Origin: Kuschelorhynchus macadamiae
Taxonomy: Eukaryota; Arthropoda; Insecta; Coleoptera; Curculionidae
Direction: 5' to 3'
Length of the DNA: 64,000 nucleotides
Assembly: GCA_030620095.1 (NCBI GenBank)
Contig: JAUTXW010002154.1
Location: 263,001-327,000 of the forward strand
Below the pieces are notes generated by a model, which searched no databases, was not told the DNA's origin, and saw only the letters and a list, made by a program, of their open reading frames with translations. The position numbers and the translations under genes were made by a program. Within the stretch, counting starts at the first letter, position 1; each line of letters begins with the position of its first letter. Below are positions 1 to 55,139 of the stretch, piece by piece.

Positions 1-256
1 CGACTCTAGGTTATGTATGTTATGTCTGTACAACAATTTGGATGCAATTTTCAGGGAATTTTCAGGATATCGCCGGAGCAATATTTTTATTTTAAGTATT
101 AATTCTCCTTAGTTTTAGTCATCCTCCATGAAACTTTAGTATAACCGTTTTATTAATGGTCAATAAACATAATTATCTATTCTAAGATATATTGAAAGTC
201 GCAAAATAGCTTTATAGTTCTTGGTAAATGTATTGAAAAAATTAGTGAATTTTCAG

Positions 257-41466
<41,210 letters not shown>

Positions 41467-41541
41467 GGTAAAATATCCCAGATAAAATCTAAGCACTGCG
41501 TTGTAGGTTTTATGTGTTGAGAAAGAATGTTTCTGTTTTAT

Positions 41542-41547
41542 ATTAAA
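41542..41547 (+). promoter_or_regulatory. possible st polyadenylation signal (ATTAAA)
   Basis: ATTAAA lies 76 bp after the st stop codon and about 60 bp before the next transposon begins at 41609. It is the second most common animal poly(A) hexamer, and no AATAAA occurs in this short 3' stretch. The assignment rests only on position. Confidence 0.3.
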
Positions 41548-42022
41548 CACGTTTATAAATACGATATTGTTTTATTTACCTATTCAAAAGAAAAAATGCG
41601 ATGGTATACGGTATGTCCCAGATTCACTTCTCTATATAGGGATCTCGGCTCCTATTATACCTACAGCAAAGGTTAAATGGGGAAAGTTTTAGAGGAAACT
41701 TATTGCATTCGATATCTGGCTTCAGATTTACGATCGATCAATAAGTTTGGGAAATATCGGCGAAAAACCGAAAATGGCGGATTTCGTTTTTCGCCAGTAT
41801 ATTCAGAACAGTAAATTTGACAGCTCTCAAAATGTGACATTATTCGGACATATTTTTAAGACAAATAAGATGGCGTATACGACACGTCTTCATTGTTTTT
41901 TGTTAACTCGCAACCCGCCTTAACTTTCATTTTTCTTATGACCGCCATATTGGATTTTTGGAAAGAGCCTAAAATTTCCAGTCTAGTGATATCTCACAAG
42001 TGCATTAAAGATTTTAGTGTCA

Positions 42023-44000
42023 TCAAAATATCATACTTCGTAAATTAGGTTTCAATGTTTTTAAAGGAGGCCATGATTTACACAAGATTACATTAATAAG
42101 TAAGTAATGTATAGAACGCATTGAATTTTCAATACAACATGAACGTAAATAACGACTTAAAAAATCTAAATGAGCTTTAACTACTTTGTAAGTGGGTAAC
42201 ATTAATTTACAAATCTGCAAAATGACGTCCATTTGCATCGAGACATTTTTGACAATTGGTGACTGTTTTTCGTACAACCCTGGTAAGTGTATTTCGGTCA
42301 ATACTTCTAAATGTGGCCAGAACTCTTTGTCTCAGGATTTCTATGGTCACGGGGGGATCAAATTCATAGATTTCATTCTTCGTGTGACCCCAGAGGTAGA
42401 AATCCAAGGGCGACAGGTCAGGGGATCTAGGAGCCCACGATATTGGACCATTTAAAGAAATTATTCTTTTGTCAAACTGCTTTCTTAAGAAGTTTCTGAC
42501 TTGAATGGTATTGTAAGCCGGACATCCGTCTTGTTGAAACCAAGTTCTTCTTAATTCATCTTCCGTTAGAATAGCTCAAACAAAAATGGTCCGATAAGTC
42601 GATTTCCTGAAATGATTAATTATTTATAAATAGGTGCCCAACAGTCAAGGGTGGCAGGGTCGATCTGGTGGTACTAGAAACTATAAATTATAAAGGGAAA
42701 ATTATCTTTATTAAAAAGTAGATATTTTCTTTCCAAAAATAATTATCGAAACATCCCTTAATGAATGAACTTGTATACAGTTGAAACCTATTCAGCTTTA
42801 TTATGAAAAAGAAAAACATATTTGGTTAGCGGGAAGTAATAGCCGTAATAAATTATTTTGTTGGTAATATTAAATCAATTTATTTCAGTGATATAATAAT
42901 CTTAAAGAAGTACACCGTGCCTTAGTAAAACATAAAATATCAAAAGAACAAACCCCTTGCGTTTTAAAATTTAAATTATTCGGAATTACAGCTGAACGCC
43001 TTTCTATAAATTATAATGAAAATCGAAAAATAATTCGACATTTGATTAATATGGTATTTTTTTCATAACGCAAGAACTAGGCTTCCCGGGTAATAATAAA
43101 TCATTAAATTTCGACAATCAAAATAATTTTAGAGAATTAGCTAAATCTGCCGAAAATTTAGATAAAGTGTTAATAAATTTATAGAACCCAATTCTATTTT
43201 CATAGGTTCTTCGATACTACAATACAAAATGATTGAAAAAAAATGTAATACAATATTAAAAAAGTAAGTTGCCTGACTAGAGTAGAACGTTTTACTTTTT
43301 TTTTATTAGATTATACTCTTTTAGTATCACTAAAGAACTAAATAAAAAAAAAATATTATTTGACCATCATTTGGTGTCTATTTAAAAAAGATTGGTTACA
43401 TTAACTTACCAATGATCCCACACCAAACGTTACTTCCAAAGCTGATCTGTAGACGTCTCTCTGCCACTTCGTGAGGATTTTGCACAGCCCAATGATGACG
43501 GTTGTGCCTATTAAAGACTCGACAATTCGTGAATCTGCTCTTATCGGACCACAAGACATGATTTACAAAATCAGGATTTTCATTACACTCCTAGTATACC
43601 ACTCACAGAACTGTAGTCGTCTTGGAAAATCAGTTTCCTTATGGGTTTGTATGGATCGTACTTATTCTTTTTTAAAAATCTCTGTACTGTTGATTTTGGC
43701 ACATTAGTTTCCTGTTCTACAGTTCTTACCGATGCACTAGGGTTTTCGTTGATAGCTTGTAAAATGTTTCTGTCTCGATTTTCATTGTTATTATTATATC
43801 CGCTTCTAGGTTGTTCGAAGGCACATGGTTAATTAAATTAACTACGATTTTCCTGAATTGGGTTTCATGAGGGTGTCGTCGTTCGGGGTACATCTCCAAA
43901 TACCTTGCTGAGGTAACGTCGGCGTTTCTGTATGATTGAAAGTACAGAGCTAAAATGTCAACCTTTTGTTCATTTGAATACGGAATGCCGCCAATTTCTA
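42023..44000 (-). pseudogene. DD41D-C transposase with an in-frame intron
   Basis: From about 44000: FSKEQKVDILALYFQSYRNA, ARYLEMYPERRHPHETQFRK, several stops, then SRFTNCRVFNRHNRHHWAVQ and RRLQISFGSNVWCGIIG to 43410. A GT...AG interval (43409-42607) follows, then NRLIGPFLFELF. After a gap come QQDGCPAYNTIQVRNFL, PRSPDLSPLDFYLWGHTKNE and CLDANGRHFADL. Second and last Asp are 41 residues apart, matching DD41D. Stops show it is dead. Confidence 0.72.
42607..43409 (-). other. putative 803-bp spliceosomal intron inside the DD41D-C transposase
   Basis: The minus-strand donor is ATTG|GTAAGT and the acceptor AATCATTTCAG|GAAATC. Joining the two exons restores GIIG-NRLIGPF, exactly the uninterrupted GIIGN..IGP.F block of the related proteins at 60656-61420 and 48430-49511. 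No open frame and no inverted ends are visible inside. Its phase splits the Gly codon after the first base. Confidence 0.65.
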
Positions 44001-44588
44001 TAGGTTTTGACCATTTATGTGTCAGATTTATGATTTTATTGGGATAAAAGCGTACCTACTACTTATTAAAACACAGCTTTGATACTTTCAACTATTTAAT
44101 TTAACGTCAAAGTCAAAATCCAATTTTGTTGCAGATAAATCATGGCCTCCTTAGAAAAACATTGAGAGCTAACTCCTTAGAAAAAACTGAAACCTAACTT
44201 TACGAAGTGTAATATTTCAATGATACTAAAATCTTTAATGCACTTGTGAGCTATCACTAGACTGGAAATTTTAGGCTCTTTCTAAAAATCGAAAAATCCA
44301 ATATGGCGGCCATAAGAAAAATGAAAGTTGAGACGGGTTGCGGGTGTCGGATTAATGTCACATTTTGGCAGCTGTCAAATTTACCGTTCCGGATATACTG
44401 GCCAAAAACGAAATCCGCCATTTTCGGTTTTTCCCCGATATTTCCAAAAACAATTGATCGATCGTAAATCTGAAGCCGGATATCGAATGCAATAAGTTTC
44501 CTCTAAAACTTTTCCCATTTAACCTTTGCTGTGGGTATAATAGGAGCCGAAATCCCTGCATAGAGAAACGAATCTGGGACACACTGTA

Positions 44589-45093
44589 TAGTGCAGAGCT
44601 GTCCTAATTAATTTCAAAAAGTAATTCAGTTATAAACACTAAATACTTTTAAAGGCAATCAAACATTCAAAAACGAATTGCCATTATTCCGAAAAAAGTA
44701 GATCAATTATCAAATGCTTTTAAAAAGTATTTCATTACGTCTAACCGGTACAGTTATTTGTAATGTTTCTAGTAATTGAACTACTTTCAAACGAATTTAA
44801 TTACTGAGACGCCAATGAATCAAATCAAATTCAAATTAATTGTTTTATTACAATTGACATAATACAATTATTTGTAGGAATTGTCACAAATTCAGGCTTA
44901 AGACTAAATAAAATAAAGTTATATGTGATTATGAGATTTAAAAACACGTTTTTAAGTGAGTTCAAAATTCAAAATATATTACATTTCTAGAACTACAATG
45001 TGTAGATAGAAACAAGTCATAGGTGTATAAAATTGAAATCTAAAAAATAATAAAATTGTGTGTAGGTGTGATGTAGTTTATTGTTATACTATA
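44589..45093. other. intergenic AT-rich sequence, nothing identified
   Basis: No supported coding, RNA or repeat feature. Confidence 0.5.
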
Positions 45094-46140
45094 CAGGGCG
45101 ACCAGGAACAACCCCTACAAAATAAAAGGGGTGATTCTACATAAAAAAACTTGAAAAAATTTCCATAATAAAACAAGGTCCGGAAATATTTTATTAAATA
45201 TCTGTTGCGTTCTCACGAAATTGGGCATTCGGGATATTTTTTGGGTGAGGAATCATAATTTGGTATTAGATTTCATATGACACTTAGAGGGCGCTACGTA
45301 CGCTACTATTATTTATGTAAAATTGCCCTAACTTTTTTGGCGATGCAGTTCTGGGTTTCTTTATGAATACATATTATTCCTGTACCTTTTCTAAGCAAAA
45401 AAGCTATACTCACTCAACAACGCTAGAGGTAACCGTTCTCGAGCAATTTTCAAGTTTATGCGTCGATGCAAGGAAAACAATTTTTTTAATAATAATAAAC
45501 TAAGGTGTATTTATTTCAAGACAATACAGAATTAAAGGTTAGTACGAATTATTCTCAACTATAATAAATGCTCCACGTGATGACCGTTGGTTTGAAGGCA
45601 TAATGTAATTCTTTTTTTAACGTCTCATACGTCTATAAATATTCTGTATTTGTCTGAACTCATTGCAGGCATTTTGAATTTGCAATCAGAGCTGCTCACG
45701 CGTTTGTATTGTAATCACAAGGATTTAAGTCTGGCGACCTAGTTGGCCATTGAACTGGCCCGCCTCTACCAACCCACTGATTTTCGTAAGTCTGATCCAG
45801 ATATTGACGCACATTTCGACTAAAATGAGCCGGACACCCATCGTGCATAAACTACATGGCTTGCCGAATATTTAAAGGAACTTCCTCTAGTAATGTGGGT
45901 AAAATATTCTGAAGAAAATTTTAATACTCTTCCCCTGGCAACTCAACAGGTCCAATTAGGTTGTTGTTTACAATATTAAGTAAACGTACTTTATCTTTAG
46001 AAATTAAAATTACTTGCAGTAACATTTCAAGAATACAACGTAGTATAACTGACGCTAAAAATGAGCTGCTAAAATTATTCCCCTTCATATTTTTGAAAAT
46101 TATCAAGATCGTTTAAAGCAAAGTTTTGAGGCTACTTTTA
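45094..46140 (-). mobile_element. DD41D-D: truncated mariner-like element
   Basis: A TA precedes the terminal-repeat-like start CAGGGCGACCAGGAACAACC (45094). At about 45700-45860 the minus strand shows decayed GCPAHFSRNVRQYLDQ, then NQWVGRGGPVQW and PTRSPDLN, the last catalytic block of DD41D transposases. The right end is lost at the boundary with PLE-4. Confidence 0.55.
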
Positions 46141-47959
46141 AAAAAATTTAACAAAATAACATTCAAAAATTAAACTCTGTTTTTGGATAATTCAAAATGG
46201 TTTAAAAACATTTCCACCGTTGACATTCCACAGGACATTACAAACTGTTTATCACTTGGGCCAAAATTTAGTATTCCCCGTGAAAGAAATGATTTCAATA
46301 TAGAACACTTTTTAGCTGATGTTGAAAATATTATAGAAGAAATTCCTAATGACTCATAAGATACTTTTAGGGCTAAAGTTACTAACGTAGTCACGAATTT
46401 TGTTCAAAAATCAAACACGGGCCAACTTCCCACTTGAAGCAAATGTACAAAGAAACCAGTAAGTTTTCAAAAAATAATCCGTATTTATATATTTTATAAT
46501 CGGACAAAGGAGGCTGTACTGTTGCTATGGACAAAGTGGAATACACTGGTAAGGCTTGAAACCTTATTGCTTGACACTTCCACATATGTGAGGTTAAATA
46601 AAGATCCAACAACTTCTATACAATCACCTCATAACAACCTAATAAAAAAATTAAAAATCAAAAAAGAACTCACTGAAATAGACGCCAAACATTTAATGAT
46701 ATATAATTCTTCTTTTCCTAAATTGAATTGCTTACTGAAAATACATAAGCCTAATGTGCCCTTACGGCCAATTGTTAACTCAGTTAACTCTACTACTTAT
46801 AACTTATCAAAAGTTTTAGCTAACATTTTAAAACTGAGTTTTGAAGATGAGTCCAGTTGCACTATTAAGGACACTTTCACATTTGTAAATGCTGTCAGTG
46901 GTTTTCAGCTGCCACAAAACTATGTTTTAATCTCGTTGGACGTGGTATCTTTATTTACTAACATCCCACTAAATTTGGTAATTAATATTTTAGAGCAGAA
47001 ATGGCTCCAAATTGAAAAAATTACCACCTTATCAAAAAATGCCTTCTTAGAGCTCATTAATTTTGTTTTCAATAACACTTATTTTGGTTTTAACGGCCAA
47101 TTTTACAAACAAATCTTTGGAACTCCTATGGGTTCTCCTTTTCGCTTGCCTTTTATTTACAAATACGTAGATGATCTGAATTGTGCTGTTCCAACTGATC
47201 AAATTCAAGATATGTTGAATACTTTTAATTCGTTTAACGGCCATTTGGAATTTACAATTGAGTATGAAAAACATAAAAGTATCCCCTTTTTAGATACGAA
47301 AGTCATAAGAACAGAAGAAAACAAAATTATTTTAGATTGGTACCAAAAAGATACATCATCTGGTAGATACCTAAATTATTTTTCAAATCACCCAACCAAT
47401 CAAAAATATAATACTGTCATTGCAATGAAAAACAGGGTAACCCACATTAGTGATGACATTTATATAAAATCTAATCTAAACAAACTTTTTAATATATTTG
47501 TGAACAATGGTTACCCTAAACATATTTTAAAAAAGCTTATTTACAACACAAACTTTTATGTTGGCCCCACAGAAGATAGTACAAATAAAATATATCAGAA
47601 TTCCTTTTATAAATAATCTCACTAATTCAATTATTTCACTTTTTAAACCTTTTTCTAGTATAAAAATAGCCAAATATAATCTAATACAAAATTACTCGTT
47701 ATTTTCAAAGGTCAAAGAAAAAACTCCATCTGTATATAAAACCAATAGTGTTTATCAATTGTCTTGCTTGGGGTGTGACGGTTGTTATATTGGCCAAAGG
47801 TCACAATGGTTGAAGCGACGAGTAACTCAACATAAAAGTGATTGCCATATTGTCAAAAATTCGTGCGCATTGTTACAGCATCACTTAAAAACGGGGCATA
47901 AATTTGACTATAATAATGTCAAGATACTTGAACTACATGATAATTATAAAAATAGATAA
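46140..47959 (+). pseudogene. PLE-4: divergent Penelope-like RT + GIY-YIG
   Basis: A degraded N-terminal part lies before 46520. A long frame then gives LLKIHKPNVPLRPIVNSVNS, SLDVVSLFTNIPLNLVINIL (palm A), FYKQIFGTPMGSPF, a roughly 25-30 residue deletion, and YKYVDDLNCAVPTDQ (YVDD). From 47558 a second, overlapping frame continues SVYQLSCLGCDGCYIGQRSQ with RRVTQHKSD (GIY-YIG), stop at 47957-47959. One frameshift near 47600 and the deletion inactivate it. The sequence is far from PLE-1 and PLE-2, so it is a third lineage. Confidence 0.82.
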
Positions 47960-48009
47960 AATATTTAATGTAATATTTTAAACCAAATATGACACTTAAG
48001 AATTAACAT

Positions 48010-48011
<2 letters not shown>

Positions 48012-48105
<94 letters not shown>
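48012..48105. repeat. (TA)n microsatellite, left of DD41D-E
   Basis: A TA run abutting the left end of DD41D-E; the run resumes on its right side. Confidence 0.97.
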
Positions 48106-51560
<3,455 letters not shown>

Positions 51561-51564
51561 AAGT

Positions 51565-51720
51565 CAATCGGGTAAGTAGTCTTTAAGCTATGCCACGAAC
51601 TGACATACAGACAGACAGACAGACCGACAGACGTACCGACGGAATTGATAAAACATATTTTTTGGCATCTAGGGACGCTAAAACGAGAAGATGTGTAAAA
51701 CCTGGAAGGATAATTTTTTC
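51565..51720 (+). repeat. dispersed repeat R1, partial copy 3
   Basis: It contains TTAAGCTATGCCACGAACTG, the GACAGACAGACAGACCGACA run and GGCATCTAGGGACGCTAAAA, matching the core of R1 at 8700-8820. Confidence 0.6.
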
Positions 51721-51724
51721 ACGA

Positions 51725-52270
51725 TGATAAATATTTTATTTGGTTGCTATTTTGTTTGGCCATATTGACTAAGTACCACAATTTTACTAGTTGATCCCTA
51801 TACCACAATGAGTTGTGACACACAATTTGAAATTTAATCATTAAGCAGTTTTTTAGGTTGAATTTTTAAATATTTTATTAAGCCGCCATTCTGTTCCGCC
51901 ATCTTGGATTCGTACCAAAATGAAACTAGTTGATTCCAACATAATACTTGATGTTTTTGCAAAATTTGAGATAAATTGGATGAGTAGTTTTTTAATAATA
52001 ATTTTTTAACACTTCCCTTGGCCGCCATTTTGTTTCGCCAGTTTCCTCAGGCTGAATTTTTTAATATTTTATTAAGCTGCCATTTTGTTCCGTCAACTTT
52101 CATTCATACCCAAATTTGATTCCAACATAATACTTGATGCTTTTGCTAAATTTGAGATATATTGGAGGAGTAGTTTATTAATAATAATTTTTTTAACATT
52201 TCACTAGGCCGCCATTTTGTTTCGCCATATTGAAATTTTACTAGAATGTTACTATGTCATCCCCATATGA
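51725..52270 (+). repeat. tandem array with GCCGCCATTTTGTT boxes
   Basis: Successive units of about 130-190 bp contain (G)CCGCCATTTTGTTYCGCCA near 51888, 52021, 52076 and 52208. They share CCAACATAATACTTGATG, TTTGCAAAATTTGAGATA-like and GAGTAGTTTTTTAATAATAA blocks. The recurrent box matches the known YY1/Pho site (core GCCAT in GCCGCCATNTTG). Confidence 0.6.
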
Positions 52271-52429
52271 CCTATGTTTTTCGTCCTCAGGGACTCGGAG
52301 AGTGATTTTTTTACGATTACATAACTTCCCTTTTATGAGGGAAGTAACAATGTCATGAAATGTAATTCTATTACATACAAAGTCTTCAAAACTTATTCCA
52401 CCATTTATAAAACGATATTGATATTAAGT

Positions 52430-53036
52430 TCGAGTATAGTCAAATGCGGTCTTATCGTGCGGGTCCAAAGGTCACCAACATTATGAATCAAATCAGAAAA
52501 CACAGTATTTACCAAAATGTTGTGTGATTCTTTTATCGAGCTATTAAATCTCGATGGGCTATCTACAAATATACAGGGAGCCACTTAATATTATTTTATA
52601 TATTAAATGCCGAGGGACTAAATACGAAAATTTATGTATTTGGTTAAAATTTTTTGGTTGGCAAAAACAAAAATACACAAAATGGCAAGCGCCCTGAAAA
52701 AGTCGGAAGGCGGTTCGAATCAGTGGAACAATCAGGATATGTTCTGTCTTGTTTTTTTTGTATTGTGATAACAAGAAAATTTCATTTTGCAAAAATATTA
52801 TACACTTTTTTTAAAAACACAAGATAATTAGTTATTACTTCCCTCGTGAGATTTTTTTAAGATTTTTACGTTTAAGGGTCCCTAGATGCCGGAAAACATG
52901 TTCTCAATTCCGTCTGTCTGTAGGTATGTCTGTCCGTCGCGTCAGTCTGTCTGTTCGCAAAATAGCTAAAAAACTACTTATCCGATGCCTTCAAATTTGA
53001 GTCTAAAATTAAGAGCCATGCATGCGAAAAATACAG

Positions 53037-53041
<5 letters not shown>
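52430..53041 (-). repeat. dispersed repeat R1, copy 2 (inverted relative to copy 1)
   Basis: It is the reverse complement of 8641-9400, from GCGGTCTTATCGTGCGGGTC at 52445 to the GCCTGTATTTTTCGCATGCA end (read on the minus strand) near 53041. It ends at a TA run, like copy 1. Confidence 0.62.
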
Positions 53042-53098
<57 letters not shown>

Positions 53099-53101
53099 TA
53101 T
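53041..53101. repeat. (TA)n microsatellite
   Basis: A TA run between R1 copy 2 and DD82E-C. Confidence 0.95.
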
Positions 53102-53102
53102 A

Positions 53103-55085
53103 GTCTGTATTTTTCGTTAGCCCCGAGTTTCTGGTAATGCGATTTTACCGATTTTTATATATCAAATTTTGTCTTATAAATAATAAAAAAAATTACTTAT
53201 TTTAAACACGCTTTAAAATTGGAACAAGTATTCTATAATTATTTATTTATTGCCTACAAAATTACAAATGTACTAAAAAAGTAAGCAAAAAAATGTTGTC
53301 AAATCTAATAAAAAAGATTTTAAATTAAAATTCACTGCCTAATATCCAGGAGCCAGTGGCAAAAGCTCTGAGAATCGGTATAAGGATTTTACTTCCGGAG
53401 AAGATTAAGAAATGTACACTAAAGAATCCAAAGGCAAAAGACTTAAGTTACAATGCAAAAATGGATAATCATAATGCAATTTAAGATTTATACTCGTCAA
53501 AGACTAATATAATCCTTCAGAAACTTTTTAATATTATAGACTAAAAAATATCATCACTTAAAAAGTCCTCATCTTTTGAGTCGTCCTCAAATGGAGCAAT
53601 GATCATTGGTGCTATTTCGACATCTAGAACTTGTTCTCGATTCCACCAATCCCATATTAATTTCTTCGTATGTTCCACAGATTTCTTCCAGTACTCCGGC
53701 GTAATATAATTTAATGAATCTTGCCAAACCATTCGCACTTCATCTGATGTAAGACCATCGTTCACGTGTTTTTCCTAATATGATTTTGCCCCAGCCCATA
53801 TTAATTTTATTGCGTTAAACTGGCAATGGTATGGCGGCAGTCGTAAAACCTCATGTCCATTTTTCCGTAATATTTCATCTACGGCATATATTATATATTT
53901 TTAATAGATTTTGCCATTAAAAGAAGTTCTAGTTTCAGCATATTGGGTAAAGGATTTTGTTTTTGTTTTATTAGCCAGTCATAAATATCACTTTCCTTCC
54001 AGGACGAAGTAGGTTGTTTATTTAAGATTCTTGAATGATAAGATGCATTGTCCAGAAGGATTAAAGATGGAGCATCTAAATTTGGAATCAATTGTTCTTT
54101 TAACCACTTTTCAAACAGTTCACAGTTCATATTATCATGGTAGTCCATACTTTTGGATGTTGAAGAGAACAGTAAACTTGCACCAGGGAGAAATCCTGTT
54201 GAAGAACCTGCATGCAAAATGATGAACCGTTTTCCTGTCCCACATACGTTTTTTCTCTTGATACTTTTTACAGACTCGTCCTGCCAAGATTTCGAACCAC
54301 TTCCATTAGAAAATATCCAAGTCTCGTCTAAAAATACTACTTTTCTAAACTTTGAATTAACATTTTCCGTGTATTTCTTTAAAAACTGGATACTCTGACT
54401 TGCTAGATGTGGCAACTCGCATAAAAATTTTCGATTACAGTTCTTTTTATATCGAAAAGCCAACATTTTTATTGATTTTGACAACGATTTTAGTCCAATT
54501 TCCAATATGCCGCGATTTTTTAAAGCTTCTTTTAAAACTCGAAGAGTTATATTAGTTTTTGATGTGTATAAATCGTAAATTGCATTACGAACATCCATTT
54601 TTACATTGTCACTTAAGTCTTCTGTCTTTGGCTTTTTTGTGTACATTTCTTAATCTTCTTCGGTAGTAAATTATGCTTTTTTTCATGCACAATTTTCTGC
54701 ACAGTCCTTATACCGATTCCCAGAGATTTTGCTACTGTCTCCTGGATATTGGCCAGTGAATTTTCATTTTCGTAATATTTTATTAGATTTAATACCATTT
54801 TTTTCGCTTGTGGTTGCAAAATACCCGTAAATAGTTTTTTGTCACTGACTTGTCAATCTGCCTTTGAAGTGGCATGGCTCAAAGATTTTTGCAACTGCTG
54901 GTATTTATATGTTTATCCTCTTTTTTCATATGAAAATATCATAGGTCTATCTAATTCATCTTCTGGATTTTATGCGGAGGATATGATTACACGTAATAAA
55001 AGAAAAACAAACTTAAAAAGTTTGTCGTTGATAAATCGTATGACCCGTATGATAACACTGCTTTTGACTGCATTGCTCGAATTTA
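53103..55085 (-). mobile_element. DD82E-C: best preserved DD82E-type element
   Basis: The minus strand reads from about 55085 (GCAGTGTTATCATACGGGTC side) through the transposase to 53541. The 3' part (53540-53100) contains an inverted, decayed copy of the N-terminal coding region (ATCGGTATAAGG, AAGATTAAGAAATGTACAC). The same composite end exists in DD82E-A at 4485-4910, so it belongs to the element rather than to a chance rearrangement. True termini are uncertain. Confidence 0.7.
53541..54819 (-). pseudogene. DD82E-C transposase, few breaks
   Basis: From 54819: MVLNLIKYYENENSLANIQE, helix-turn-helix, KKHNLLPKKIKKC. A frameshift near 54620 is followed by a 251-codon frame: VKMDVRNAIYDLYTSKTNIT, KVVFLDETWIFSNGSGSKSW (first Asp) and LDAPSLILLDNASYHSRILN (second Asp). 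After a stop near 53890 come LPPYHCQFNAIKLIWAGAKS (Glu replaced by Lys here; Glu in DD82E-A) and YWKKSVEHTKKLIWDWWNRE to the end. About 81 residues separate Asp and Glu, double the usual Tc1/mariner spacing. Confidence 0.75.
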
Positions 55086-55139
55086 AAATTTTATGCATTG
55101 CAAAAACATCAATCCATACCATTCCATTTACATATTAAT

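Larger units (their letters stand above)
41609..44586 (-). mobile_element. DD41D-C: mariner-like element with ~440-bp terminal repeats
   Basis: The ends are CGGTATGTCCCAGATTC (41609) and, inward from 44586, CAGTGTGTCCCAGATTCG, each preceded by TA (41607-41608 and 44587-44588). The inverted similarity extends about 430-440 bp (to about 42055 and down to about 44150), with some substitutions. The transposase lies between, on the minus strand. Both arms contain ATGGCGG/CCGCCAT words. Confidence 0.82.

Noticed and set aside
42607..43409. Interpretation of the DD41D-C interval as a plain transposon insertion
   Set aside because: No terminal repeats or target duplication flank it, while both splice signals and reading phase fit exactly; kept as an intron but flagged for testing.
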